DNA of 64,000 nucleotides from JAICLK01 sp963742655 (GCA_963742655.1 CAVUMM010000008.1:186001-250000), one strand, 5' to 3'; counted from the first letter of the stretch, positions 16,811 to 25,715 are shown. Program-made: numbers and translations. The notes: a model not told the origin generated them from the letters alone.

Positions 16811-17746
16811 ATGATCGAATACTATTATAAAAGCCTGCGCAGCCCGAGCGTGCAGCGGCCCACGGAGTATCGCCGTGGCGCTTGGGTCTACGTTGAGGCG
16901 CCGACTGAAAGCGAAATCGAATTTCTCGTTAAAAAGTTCCATGTCGAAGAAGGACATTTATTGGACGCGCTTGACTTGGATGAGACTCCCCGGCTCGAAA
17001 AAGAAGATGGACAGAGTTACATTTTCGTCCGTTTTGCCTACAAAAATACCACCGGCGAAACCGGCACGGCGCCTTTACTTTTTATTTTTGGCAAAGAAAT
17101 ATTTATTACGATCTCGCCGGCGCACTTGCCGGCACTTGATTTATTGCTGAAAAATAAAAACGAATTTGCGACCACACAGCGCACAAAGCTGGTGCTGCAA
17201 ATCTTACAGCGGATCAGCGAACAGTACGACGGATTGATCGTGGGTATGGGCCGGCAGATTAAAAACATCCGCGCTCGTCTGCGCGCCCAAGATAAAGATT
17301 TAAGCGACCAGGATTTCATTAACTTCGTGACGATTGAAGACGAACTGAATGAGTTTCTGGCGAGCCTGCTGCCCACCAACGCGACGCTGCGTCGCTTGCT
17401 GCTCGGACGCCACATCCCGCTTTTCGAAGAAGACCAGGATCTGGTGGAGGATCTGCTGCTGGGCAACGAGCAATCGATCGAGTCGTGTAATTCGAACATC
17501 AAGTCCATCGTTGGGATTCGCGACGCGCACTCTTCGATCAGCGCCAACCGGTTGAATCGCACTATGAAAATACTAGCCATCGCCACCATCGGCATTGCTA
17601 TCCCGAATATGTTCTTCGGCATGTACAGTATGAACGTGACGATGCCGTTGCAACACAGACTGTACATGTTTTGGATAATAATCGGGTTTACTGTCGTGGT
17701 GACAGCCGTGGTATTTATAGGCGGACGCCGCAAACGGATATTCTAA
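16811..17746 (+). CDS. corA: CorA-like divalent cation transporter with altered GMN motif
   Basis: CorA channels carry Mg2+ or Co2+ through a pentamer. The 311-residue protein has a long cytoplasmic alpha/beta N-terminal domain, a long stalk helix and two C-terminal membrane helices (about 250-270 and 283-303). The loop between them reads MYSMNVTMP: the signature Y-G-M-N is Y-S-M-N here. I start at the ATG at 16811, which follows AGGAAA at a normal distance; an in-frame ATG 54 bases earlier has no ribosome binding site and overlaps the terminator tail. Confidence 0.85.
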   Translation: MIEYYYKSLRSPSVQRPTEYRRGAWVYVEAPTESEIEFLVKKFHVEEGHLLDALDLDETPRLEKEDGQSYIFVRFAYKNTTGETGTAPLLFIFGKEIFITISPAHLPALDLLLKNKNEFATTQRTKLVLQILQRISEQYDGLIVGMGRQIKNIRARLRAQDKDLSDQDFINFVTIEDELNEFLASLLPTNATLRRLLLGRHIPLFEEDQDLVEDLLLGNEQSIESCNSNIKSIVGIRDAHSSISANRLNRTMKILAIATIGIAIPNMFFGMYSMNVTMPLQHRLYMFWIIIGFTVVVTAVVFIGGRRKRIF

Positions 17747-17817
17747 TCCAGCGTATCGTTTCGGTTGCATCTAGGTGAAAAAAATATTAAACTCAAGCGT
17801 GTTAAGCATAAGCTTGT

Positions 17818-18429
17818 ATGAAGCGAAAAACACAAAAAAAGTCTAATAGTCAGAGCAAAGTAAAATCTGTAAGATTCGCTGATTATATTTCATTAGCGGC
17901 GTTTGTCTGCGTGTTCGCGATAGTCGGCTGGCACTTACTTTCAGATACGCACGCCGCTGCGCCATCGCCAATCAAACTGTGCGGCAAGTTCGATAGCGCC
18001 CATTGTGCTTCATTATTTGCCGGCGCAAAGGTCACTAGCGGTGAACGTATTGTGGTAATTGCACATAAACCTGCATGGTGGTGGATTCCGGTAGCAATTA
18101 ATACCGTCAGACCGGCAGGCTCGCCGTTTAAAACCAGCTTGAAAAGTCTAAACAGTAAGTACGGGAAAGACCCTGTTGTCGGGTACGAACTGAAATTCAA
18201 CAAGAATTATTGCATGGCGAATAGTGGTACAGATATCCTGTTGCGCAAATGTAATCTTTTGTCGACGGCGCAGGAATGGGTGCAAAGCGGAGGCTGGCAG
18301 ACAAACATAGCCGCTACCGACAACCACAATACCCAGTACATTATGACCGACTACAAGGGTGGTTTTTACGATCTGAAGGCAAATGCTTTTCCGAGCCTGG
18401 ACCAAAACTGGCTGCTTTTCAGTAATTAG
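17818..18429 (+). CDS. Membrane-anchored secreted protein of unknown function
   Basis: A basic N-terminus (MKRKTQKKS) and one membrane helix at about residues 22-42 lead to a 155-residue outside domain ending near Ala-Ala-Ala in a possible signal cleavage site. The outside part has four cysteines that could form disulfides, and its C-terminal half (YCMANSG ... AQEWVQSGG ... WLLF) has the Gln-Trp style repeats of ricin-type lectin folds; that match is weak. It is the first gene of the accessory region that leads to tRNA-Ala. Confidence 0.65.
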   Translation: MKRKTQKKSNSQSKVKSVRFADYISLAAFVCVFAIVGWHLLSDTHAAAPSPIKLCGKFDSAHCASLFAGAKVTSGERIVVIAHKPAWWWIPVAINTVRPAGSPFKTSLKSLNSKYGKDPVVGYELKFNKNYCMANSGTDILLRKCNLLSTAQEWVQSGGWQTNIAATDNHNTQYIMTDYKGGFYDLKANAFPSLDQNWLLFSN

Positions 18430-18641
18430 GTCACATACGTGTTTCATGGTTCGCTCCTTCTATGATTTTCTTTTCTTTTCTACTTTCGTCTGTTAAAATT
18501 ACCCTGTTCTTCCGCATTGCGGTTAGGGAAAAGAGCAGAGCAATCTACGATTTTCAAATCACATTTTAGGTAATCCTTTATAAAAGGGATGAAAAATAGC
18601 GCAGCGAAGCTGTCCGTAATTGAAAATTGTGAATTGAAAAT

Positions 18642-18663
18642 TGCTTTGCCTAGAGGCAAAGCA
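18642..18663. repeat. Perfect 9-bp inverted repeat abutting tRNA-Ala(GGC)
   Basis: TGCTTTGCC (18642-18650) and GGCAAAGCA (18655-18663) pair exactly around a TAGA tetraloop and end one base before the tRNA 5' end. Two near-identical A-rich repeats of TGAAAATTG type (18620-18643) precede it. It may be a tRNA-processing or terminator-like hairpin, or an end of an inserted segment. Confidence 0.5.
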
Positions 18664-18664
18664 T

Positions 18665-18741
18665 GGGGCATTAGCTCAGTTGGCTAGAGCGCTTCAATGG
18701 CATTGAAGAGGTCATCGGTTCAAGTCCGATATGCTCCACCA
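18665..18741 (+). tRNA. tRNA-Ala (anticodon GGC), CCA encoded
   Basis: Acceptor GGGGCAT pairs with ATGCTCC (one G-T pair), anticodon stem CTTCA/TGAAG with loop ATGGCAT gives anticodon GGC, T arm is ATCGG-TTCAAGT-CCGAT, and CCA is encoded at 18739-18741. Its 3' end is nearly identical to the tRNA fragment at 27002-27062. Confidence 0.95.
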
Positions 18742-18772
18742 GGCATAAGTTTTTTTGTAATACGATGCTTCC

Positions 18773-19051
18773 ATAGAGAAAATCCGTCAGTATATTACAT
18801 ACGCAACTCTAGAGCTGATTGGATTAGGCTCAATAATATTTGGGATTGCATGGTTCACGCCTTCAGACCATACGTTTCTGATTTATTCGTTCGGTCTTAT
18901 GTTTGCCGGTTTATACTTTAGTTTTATAGGTGCTCGAGGCATTATTCAGCATCGGACGAGCGGAAACGAAATGAAAGGACCGCTAGCGATTGCGGGTACG
19001 GTAATTTTTGGAATCTTAGCTTGCTTAGCTGCGGTTATTGGATTGATTTAG
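18773..19051 (+). CDS. Small membrane protein without a canonical start codon
   Basis: An open frame between a TAA just upstream and TAG at 19049-19051 encodes about 92 residues with three clear hydrophobic helices (ELIGLGSIIFGIAWF, LIYSFGLMFAGLYFSFI and LAIAGTVIFGILACLAAV) and a charged loop between the last two. Codon choice and amphipathic layout look like a real protein. No ATG, GTG or TTG occurs before the first helix; the most natural start is ATA at 18773, giving Ile-Glu-Lys-Ile. It may use a rare start or be a gene that lost its ATG. An internal ATG at about 18898 would keep only two helices. Confidence 0.5.
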   Translation: MEKIRQYITYATLELIGLGSIIFGIAWFTPSDHTFLIYSFGLMFAGLYFSFIGARGIIQHRTSGNEMKGPLAIAGTVIFGILACLAAVIGLI

Positions 19052-19085
19052 CTGCTCATTTATATGCTCGGTGGCTAATTGCCAG

Positions 19086-19116
19086 TTGACAAGTGATACA
19101 CTTTTGATACACTTTA
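19086..19116 (+). promoter_or_regulatory. Promoter and direct-repeat operator of the toxin-antitoxin operon
   Basis: TTGACA (19086-19091), a 16-base spacer and TACACT (19108-19113) place the transcript start at about the ATG itself (19121), so the mRNA is likely leaderless. The tandem repeat GATACACTTTT / GATACACTTTA (19095-19105 and 19106-19116) overlaps the spacer and -10 box, as expected for an operator bound by the ribbon-helix-helix antitoxin. Confidence 0.65.
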
Positions 19117-19120
19117 ACGT

Positions 19121-19345
19121 ATGAGTACCATAAAATCACGCATAAATATTAGCCTCCCCGATGATGTAAAAAAAGCGCTAGTTAGTATTGCAAAGAGGGA
19201 TCAGATGCCGGCTGCCACTAAAGCAGTTCGCCTTTTGGAGATAGGCATGGAAGCCGAAGAAGACGCGATTTGGGATAAGATTGCAGCTAATAGAGACCGC
19301 AAAAATACTACATTTCATACGCACTCTGAAATATTCGGATCGTAA
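19121..19345 (+). CDS. Ribbon-helix-helix antitoxin
   Basis: The 74-residue protein begins with a strand of RHH type (RINISLPDDVKKAL) followed by two helices, then an acidic and disordered tail. Such antitoxins bind their own promoter as dimers and wrap the tail around the toxin. The stop codon is directly followed by the toxin ATG. No Shine-Dalgarno sequence is present, in line with leaderless translation. Confidence 0.8.
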   Translation: MSTIKSRINISLPDDVKKALVSIAKRDQMPAATKAVRLLEIGMEAEEDAIWDKIAANRDRKNTTFHTHSEIFGS

Positions 19346-19618
19346 ATGTATGAAATCTTGTATAGCGGTGAAGTGGTCAGCGAGGACTTGCCTAATATTC
19401 TAGAGCCATGGAAAAGCGAGATTCGGCGAGCTATTGAATCAAAGCTTATGACCCGTCCTGAAGTGTACAGCAGGCCGCTTCGTCGATCGTTAAAAGGCTA
19501 CCGAAAACTGCGAGTCGGTGAGTATAGGGTGGTTCTCAGAATAGAAGACAAAGCAGTCAAAGTCTTTGTAATACAACACCGGTCTACCGTTTATGAAACG
19601 GCTCCAGACCGTTTGTAA
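19346..19618 (+). CDS. RelE/ParE-family toxin
   Basis: The 90-residue protein has the RelE/ParE fold pattern: N-terminal strand, two helices (LPNILEPWKSEIRRAIESKL), then LRRSLKGYRKLRVGEYRVVLRI with the basic residues used for ribosomal mRNA cutting or gyrase binding, and a last strand KVFVIQHRSTVY. With the upstream antitoxin it makes a type II toxin-antitoxin pair. Which target it attacks cannot be decided from sequence. Confidence 0.85.
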   Translation: MYEILYSGEVVSEDLPNILEPWKSEIRRAIESKLMTRPEVYSRPLRRSLKGYRKLRVGEYRVVLRIEDKAVKVFVIQHRSTVYETAPDRL

Positions 19619-19736
19619 ATATATTTTCTTAGCTTGCACAATCATCATCTTTCACTTCAGTATCATCATAAGTTTTCCGCAACATTAACGCCTTCCAACC
19701 CATCTAAAGTTCTATAGTAGTGCATTATGCTCCATC

Positions 19737-19803
19737 ATTCGACTCACTGCGCTTGCTTATGGCAGGCCAGAGCGGAGATTGACCCTAAGCGAAGTCGAAA
19801 GGT
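19737..19803. repeat. Imperfect palindromic REP-like sequence
   Basis: TTCGACT...GCGCTTGCTTA on the left and TAAGCGAAGTCGAA on the right are imperfectly complementary. Sequences of this kind (TTCGACT and AAGTCGAA ends) recur in intergenic regions of many bacteria. It lies in a 266-bp gap between the toxin and helicase genes that holds no other feature. Confidence 0.4.
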
Positions 19804-19884
19804 CCAACCACGAGTTTTGAATTCGAAGAAATTGTGGACGAGTAACAGTGCGAATGTGTGCAGCATTGATAAGCACCAAATATA

Positions 19885-22800
19885 TTATTTCCCGGCCGAT
19901 AGTTTATCTAGGAAGCGTTGCAGTTCGGAGGCGATTGCCATTAGGACGTCGTCCGGACGTATTGTCTGACGGCGTGCGGCGGCATTTTTTTGTATGGCAT
20001 CGAGTGTTGACATGACATTACGCGGAGCAGCCGCGTCATTGCGCGAACCGAACATTAGACGAAGTGCCGCTGGACCGACCCAGCCAGTCTGCCCATCCCT
20101 TCTTGTCGCGCCGGGGATGTCGGCTTGCTTAAGCTGATTTTCGTACAGCACGGACATGGCATGCAAAAGCTCCAGTACAGCACCGCCCAGCTTTTGATCT
20201 GCGGCTTCACCGTTTTGAGCCGAGAAGTGCCGTATCATTTCCGGCAGATGCTGCCTACCGTTCGAAGTCCTTAGCAGTGATGTTAAAATTTTGGTAACTT
20301 CGCTATTCGCTTTTGCTGAATTCGCTATTACCGTTTCTGGCCTGACAGTTTCCGGCTGTGCTTGCCGAGTGACGATAGGTGGCTGTTGACCGGACGCTCT
20401 AACTGGACGGTGCGAAAGAATTTCGGCAGTTTCCGCGGGGCTATAACAAGCAGCTGCAAAGGGTTTGCCGTCTTCGCTGTCGTCGTCAACCATGTATCGC
20501 TGGGGAGTAATTCCTTGCGATTGGCAGATTTCTTCGAACGTATGCTTGCCCATTCTGTACTTTGTCATTACCTCAGTTTTTGTCATGTAGACTTTTGAGG
20601 GCCGATCGGGTAATCTTGGGAACTCAGTTACGATTGCGTTAGCCGCTTCTGCCCCAACAAAAGCATTAGGCGCGCCGCCCGGGCCGGCGTACTCTTCGAT
20701 TCCTAATCCTAATCCACTAGTTTGCTGTTTAGCGATCCTGTCATTGCGACCCAAAATAACTGCCAGCGAATGCAACGCAACCATGTCCGGTCCGGCAATT
20801 TCATCGTCTGCGTATGCTCTAATAGCTGGCAGGTCCGTTTCGAGCAAGTGTGGAACGATTTTGTTGGATAGTTTCGAACGCAATGGAACGGCCGATGCGA
20901 TGGTGCCCTGCGGCGGCAGCGTTCGCAATGCCCGTTCCATTTTCCGCAGTGAAATACCGATTCGTTCAGCTCCAACGGATACCGGAACCATGTCCGTGCC
21001 GGCAATTGGCGGAACTTCAAAGGCCAGTACAAGCTGTTCGGTTTCCGGCGGAAAGTAGATCTCCCAACTTAAGTGGTTGCCCTTTGTAGATCGGCAACGC
21101 TCACGTTGGTCGTATAAATCAACCTTGTTTTCAAGTGCGGAATCCATTTCTCGCCTGGAAAGATCGGGCCTGAGTGAACGCAAATAAGACAAACTTGGCC
21201 AGCCCGCTTTCGGCATTTCCGTTTCGCGTGCAGCCTCAAACTCGATCGTTTCAAGCAATATCAACTGCGCATCGTGAACCCGCAGAATCAGATCGTCATC
21301 AAAATCGGGGAATAGTTTTTCGGGCCTGCGGCGGTTACTAAAATCTCTGAGCTGATTTAAAAAGTCTTTCGCGGCCCTATCACCGACAATAAAGTCTGAT
21401 TTACCATCCATAAGACCCAACGCTTTTGCGACCGTGACAAGACCGATGCCGATGTTGTCATCCAGCAGTTCAACTGCCCACTTGACTGGCTGGCCGTCCT
21501 TGCGGCGGGCAAGTCTGCCGACCCGTTGCTTGGACTTCCGCAACGATGCCGTCGGGTCGGTGAGGACAAGAAAATCTATGGCATCGCTATCCCAGCCTTC
21601 ATTCAGGTAGTCGACGTATGTCAGCACATCAATTTCGCCATCCTCGAAGGACTTGAGAAGTTTTTTGCGCGCACCTGGCGGCAAAAAATCTCCGATTGCT
21701 TCGGCTCTGATTTTTTTTCGTGATTCCCCATCGCCGACCCATGTGCCATCAAGCTCGACTGCAAGCTCTTTGGCGTGTTGGCAACCACTGCCGGGCAGGC
21801 AGGAAATGGCACCCTGGTAGCCCGCTTCGACGAAATTTTTCGCGATGCTTATCGTAAATTCGTTGCGAGATTTATTCTGTGCTAAGACTTCTAGGTCTCT
21901 TTCCAAAAAGTTTCCGTCAGCCGTTGTGCCTGTGACTTCGAATCGCTGTCGGGTTGCAAATTCCAATACGTGTATGCCGCTTAGCGTCCCTCTGTTGATA
22001 AGTTCAAGCAGGCTGACCTCGTTTATTTTGTTGGGCAGGACGTTGCTGAGGAGGCGTTTTTCGTTGTAGTCGGGCGTGGCGGTAAACCCGATGACGATCG
22101 GGATGCCGCTGGCAGTTATCAGCTGACGGCGTTTTCTGCCCTGGGCATGATGAGCTTCGTCCAGGAACAATATATCTACGCCAAGTTGTCGTAGTATGCC
22201 GCCGCGCAACAGTCTATCAAGTGAGTTATACGTCGTGGCGAGTACATCCCAGTCGGAGTGCAGGTTCTTATGGCCGCGATCGTATCGGCTCACCCGTAAG
22301 TGTGGCGTGAAATGAGCGAAGCCGCGCACATAATCACCGATGGTTTGGTCGACAATGTTGAGCGTCGGTCCCGCCACGGCCATCCTGATCTTTCGATCGT
22401 ATACAGGGCTGACGACCTGGCCAACTCCAGCGCCATCCGCGATGAATGCCATCTCTGCCGTTTTGCCCGAGCCAGTCGGCAGGTCACTGTAGCCGTACCG
22501 ATCAAGCACCGTGTTTGGCCGGCTTGGCAATGGTATGAATTCGCCGCGCCCCTGAGCCAGTAAACGTAATGTTTTCTGCGCAGTTTCTTCCTGGTAGTCA
22601 CGCCAGGGCTGGTCGCCGCGGACGAGGTAGCGAGCCAAATTATTAATAATAGCCGCTCGCCGTGCAAACGGTTCGAGCGGTGTGGCCAGGCGGGCCTGTA
22701 CGTCGGGTTCGCCGACCCATTGCCCGATGGTTAACTGCCCCGCCTTTCGATTGCCGTTCCGTTTGGCCTGCAGCCTGTCTTGCACACTAGTCCTGACAGC

Positions 22801-23004
22801 GGCTTGGTAAAGGTCGATGTAGCCCGCCGGGATGCGTCCGTCCGACTCTATGGCGGTGCTTGCGGCGTCAAAATCAGGGCTGATTCCTGTTATCTCAACC
22901 AGGCTAGATAGCGGAAAGGGCAAGGTTGGCAAAAGGGAATCAAGGTCTACGTATCTTACCTCGCCGCTTTCTAAGACGGAAGTCCCCGACAATACTTGCT
23001 CCAA
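19885..23004 (-). CDS. Large superfamily-2 DEAD/DEAH-type helicase
   Basis: The 1039-residue protein has an unknown N-terminal 130 residues, then a two-lobed SF2 motor: PWRDYQ (Q-like motif), LPTGSGKT (Walker A, about 175-182), LFLDEAHH (Walker B, 279-286), GFTATPDY, and QRVGRLARR (motif VI near 500). The last 450 residues are unfamiliar but include a MerR-like helix-turn-helix stretch (KYRMGKHTFEEICQSQGI, with SPAETAEILS later). Restriction-type or defence helicases look like this, but no nuclease or methylase is adjacent. Start is TTG at 23004, directly after a stop; upstream frames suggest the true start may be further out if there is a frameshift. Confidence 0.75.
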   Translation of the reverse strand: MEQVLSGTSVLESGEVRYVDLDSLLPTLPFPLSSLVEITGISPDFDAASTAIESDGRIPAGYIDLYQAAVRTSVQDRLQAKRNGNRKAGQLTIGQWVGEPDVQARLATPLEPFARRAAIINNLARYLVRGDQPWRDYQEETAQKTLRLLAQGRGEFIPLPSRPNTVLDRYGYSDLPTGSGKTAEMAFIADGAGVGQVVSPVYDRKIRMAVAGPTLNIVDQTIGDYVRGFAHFTPHLRVSRYDRGHKNLHSDWDVLATTYNSLDRLLRGGILRQLGVDILFLDEAHHAQGRKRRQLITASGIPIVIGFTATPDYNEKRLLSNVLPNKINEVSLLELINRGTLSGIHVLEFATRQRFEVTGTTADGNFLERDLEVLAQNKSRNEFTISIAKNFVEAGYQGAISCLPGSGCQHAKELAVELDGTWVGDGESRKKIRAEAIGDFLPPGARKKLLKSFEDGEIDVLTYVDYLNEGWDSDAIDFLVLTDPTASLRKSKQRVGRLARRKDGQPVKWAVELLDDNIGIGLVTVAKALGLMDGKSDFIVGDRAAKDFLNQLRDFSNRRRPEKLFPDFDDDLILRVHDAQLILLETIEFEAARETEMPKAGWPSLSYLRSLRPDLSRREMDSALENKVDLYDQRERCRSTKGNHLSWEIYFPPETEQLVLAFEVPPIAGTDMVPVSVGAERIGISLRKMERALRTLPPQGTIASAVPLRSKLSNKIVPHLLETDLPAIRAYADDEIAGPDMVALHSLAVILGRNDRIAKQQTSGLGLGIEEYAGPGGAPNAFVGAEAANAIVTEFPRLPDRPSKVYMTKTEVMTKYRMGKHTFEEICQSQGITPQRYMVDDDSEDGKPFAAACYSPAETAEILSHRPVRASGQQPPIVTRQAQPETVRPETVIANSAKANSEVTKILTSLLRTSNGRQHLPEMIRHFSAQNGEAADQKLGGAVLELLHAMSVLYENQLKQADIPGATRRDGQTGWVGPAALRLMFGSRNDAAAPRNVMSTLDAIQKNAAARRQTIRPDDVLMAIASELQRFLDKLSAGK

Positions 23005-23208
23005 TCACGCGTAACGTCATCCTGAAACACATCTTCCGCACATCACGGATCCTTTGTAGTTCAAGCTGATTACAATTATGTTGGCAGAAAAATAATCAGT
23101 CAAATCCTGATAATGGCAGCCCGTACAATCCACCGCACAGGCACAGAGCCCGTTCGTAACAAATTTGCAAGCCGACACTTTTCAAAGAGGTAGTTATGCG
23201 GCCGAAAT

Positions 23209-23237
23209 TTGAAGCAAACATATTAATAGTATATAAT
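23209..23237 (+). promoter_or_regulatory. Promoter of the helical-repeat protein gene
   Basis: TTGAAG (23209-23214), 17 bases and TATAAT (23232-23237) predict a start near 23244, three bases before the ATG, so a leaderless mRNA. Confidence 0.6.
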
Positions 23238-23246
23238 AAGTTAATT

Positions 23247-25073
23247 ATGAGTGCCACGAATGAGGAAGGTCCATTTGAATCACGTCCTGATTTAAACGAT
23301 GAAGCCGTTCGAGCCCAACTGGTCCAGGACTGTATCGCCGAGTCGTTTGCATTGCTTAGTGGCAAAAGGCTGTTTGTCGAGGATAGCAGCGACGTTGCTT
23401 ATCTTGACGGGCAAACCCAAGCATTGGCCGAAGCTGCAAGTGATCCGGTGATTGCCCGCGAAATTGCTGACCCGGAATCACAACTTGCAGTCTTGGCCAC
23501 AATTTCCCACCAAACCTCAAACCAAGAACTTGAACGGCAGGTGATTTCCGAAGCGGTATCGCTCTTTGATGACGAGGATATTCGCAAATACAGAGTGCTT
23601 GTCAAAGTGGCGAGCGCGCTTGGCTCTACGCAGCCTTTGGAGTATATCGAAGGCCCTGAAACCCGGGATCAAGCCACGTACGAAGTGGCATGCAAAACTC
23701 GCAGCCTGGAAATTGCCCGAAAAATCACCGGCTCGGAACTACGCAGTAAGGCGCTTTTCGAACTGCTGATTCACGGAACCGGAGATTTCACGCCGATCAT
23801 CGATGCGATGGACACCGAATTAGAGCGCCAGCACGCCATTCGCCATAAGGCCTGGATGGGCAAAGATTTCACGCTTGCGTCGCAAGTGACCGATGTGGCC
23901 AGCCGGCTCAGGACGTACCTGAATATAAAGGCTGGCGATAATAGATTACGTTTGCCTGACGACGTACCCGAACTGCTAATGCTGGTTCCGGATGATGATC
24001 CTGTTTCGAAAGCGGAATTGTATCAACAATTTGTCGGATATGATGAACTTGGCGGGCTTGTGGGTGAATTTAGCCGGGTTGTAGCGCTGATTGACCAGCC
24101 AAGGTTACGGTTTTACTACGAAACCATCATCGTCGGCATCACCGAAGACCGCCTCAGAGCAACTGAACTTGAAAAAGAATTGCCATCATACGCCGCGCGT
24201 TTTCAAAGAAGCGATTTAGATGAAATATATGTCGGATTGGCACGGGCGCTTCAGTCGAGTCTTTACGCAGATATGGTTTCGGCCGGCGAAATGCGAAAAG
24301 AAACGCAAGCATTCGTTGCCATTAAGATCAGGGCAGTGCCAGAGGCATGGGATTATGGCAATGTCCATTTGCTAGACGGAATTGTCGATGCATTTGATGA
24401 TACTGAACTGGCGGCAAGCGTGGCGAACGATATACGATATCGTCAAACGGATGTCGGGAATCATGCCCGGGCCGCGTTATTGGCGGTCGCGATAAAATTA
24501 GGAAGTATGGATCCTATCCTTCGTATTGATGATGTTTCAGCTCGCGAAAAGTTGCAGGTCCAATATTTGGTTGCCCGTGATGATCTGGACGTTATTGATT
24601 TAGTAGAAAGTCCAACAGTGCGTGATCGCGCAAAACTTCAGCTTGCACGCGAGCACCAAGATTTGGTTCTAGCCCACCAACTCGTTGCCGAGGGAGTGGA
24701 CGGAGCGAAAGAACTTGCAGCAAGAATTGAGCACGGCTTAATGCAATTGGCGGCGGACCAGCTGGAGCTTCCGGAAATCGCGTTGCTCGACGATCCAGAA
24801 AGCCGCATCGCACGGTATTATCCATACCTTAGATCAGGTAATCTTTCGGTGCAAAATCTAATCGCCGCGGATATTTTGCAAGCGGCTCCTGCCGGTGAGC
24901 GATTCACGGATTTTATGCGGCTTGCCATAACTGCGCAAAATCCGCTGTACGCCTACGAGGCGCTAAATGATCTGAAAGGGCGAATCGCATTGCCCAAACA
25001 ATTGCGCTTCGTTTGTATGGCACTGCGTCTCATCCGGGATCCGCAAACTAAACTGGACACGGAAAATTTCTGA
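23247..25073 (+). CDS. Alpha-helical repeat protein of unknown function
   Basis: The 608-residue protein, from the ATG at 23247, is almost wholly helical and made of degenerate repeats of about 30-35 residues with the pattern D-P-x-x-R/Q followed by Leu/Ala-rich helix pairs (for example IADPESQLAVLATISHQ, LIDQPRLRFYYETIIVG, LVESPTVRDRAKLQLARE, LLDDPESRIARYYPYL). This suggests an alpha-solenoid scaffold related in style to HEAT or TPR repeats, not a named family. It is divergent from the SF2 helicase, sharing its upstream region, which hints at a joint role. An upstream in-frame ATG lies before the promoter box and is not used here. Confidence 0.7.
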   Translation: MSATNEEGPFESRPDLNDEAVRAQLVQDCIAESFALLSGKRLFVEDSSDVAYLDGQTQALAEAASDPVIAREIADPESQLAVLATISHQTSNQELERQVISEAVSLFDDEDIRKYRVLVKVASALGSTQPLEYIEGPETRDQATYEVACKTRSLEIARKITGSELRSKALFELLIHGTGDFTPIIDAMDTELERQHAIRHKAWMGKDFTLASQVTDVASRLRTYLNIKAGDNRLRLPDDVPELLMLVPDDDPVSKAELYQQFVGYDELGGLVGEFSRVVALIDQPRLRFYYETIIVGITEDRLRATELEKELPSYAARFQRSDLDEIYVGLARALQSSLYADMVSAGEMRKETQAFVAIKIRAVPEAWDYGNVHLLDGIVDAFDDTELAASVANDIRYRQTDVGNHARAALLAVAIKLGSMDPILRIDDVSAREKLQVQYLVARDDLDVIDLVESPTVRDRAKLQLAREHQDLVLAHQLVAEGVDGAKELAARIEHGLMQLAADQLELPEIALLDDPESRIARYYPYLRSGNLSVQNLIAADILQAAPAGERFTDFMRLAITAQNPLYAYEALNDLKGRIALPKQLRFVCMALRLIRDPQTKLDTENF

Positions 25074-25138
25074 ATTTATTTAAAAAATTTTGTTCCGAAT
25101 TTGCAGGCCGTGTTACGATAGGCTTTTAGGGGAAGTAC

Positions 25139-25507
25139 ATGGCAAAACAAGATTTCGGTGGAATATGGCACAGCATCTATCACTACAAGCATCCGGAAAT
25201 ACCGGGCCTGTCGGATAGTCAGCATGATGTAAAGTTTCATCGCAAGGGCGACACGCTGATCGTTGAGAGCCTGCCAAACGAAGAAAGTTCGTACATGATT
25301 ATGCGGCTCAAGCTTGATGGCCGCTTGGCGACCGGCACGTGGGAGGAACATACTTCGCCGACTGGTTCGCATAAGCGGGAAATTTATGTCGGCGCAGCAC
25401 AATTTGTCTTGAGCGAAGACGGCAACGTATTCGATGGCATGCTATTATCGGTCGACAAGCGAAACTTTGTCAAAAGCAACTATTGGCAAATCACCCGCGA
25501 ACAATAG
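25139..25507 (+). CDS. Small beta-rich protein of an unnamed family
   Basis: The 122-residue protein has the pattern GIWHS ... VKFHRKGDTLIVESLPN ... LKLDGRLATGTWEEHTSPTG ... YVGAAQFVLSEDGNVFDG ... YWQI, an up-and-down beta arrangement I associate with a C-terminal sensor-like domain attached to XRE regulators in Actinobacteria. Here it stands alone without DNA-binding part. Ligand and function are unknown. It follows the helical-repeat gene by 65 bases. Confidence 0.65.
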   Translation: MAKQDFGGIWHSIYHYKHPEIPGLSDSQHDVKFHRKGDTLIVESLPNEESSYMIMRLKLDGRLATGTWEEHTSPTGSHKREIYVGAAQFVLSEDGNVFDGMLLSVDKRNFVKSNYWQITREQ

Positions 25508-25715
25508 CTGGTATAATACCCTTGTTGTAAGACGAAACCCGCGGTTCCCAAACAAATTTAAATCATTTTGCGGGCCACTAAAACCGACAGGTTTTTACAA
25601 ATTCACAAACTTAGGCGCGAAGTTGACTGATTGTGAATATAGGGGGAGGAACGTAGCCGTAAACCGAAGCTTTTGCCGGCAGGTAAAAAGAGGCATGAGG
25701 TATACGGAACGACGA

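Noticed and set aside
16799..16814. AAACAAACAT before corA as a third copy of the small-RNA motif
   Set aside because: Only ten A-rich bases match, and they overlap the ribosome binding site and start codon of corA.
19722..19740. TTATGCTCCATCA resembles a tRNA-Ala 3' end, possibly a decayed att site closing an island at tRNA-Ala(GGC)
   Set aside because: Only about 12 bases match and no T arm precedes them, so it cannot be told from chance.
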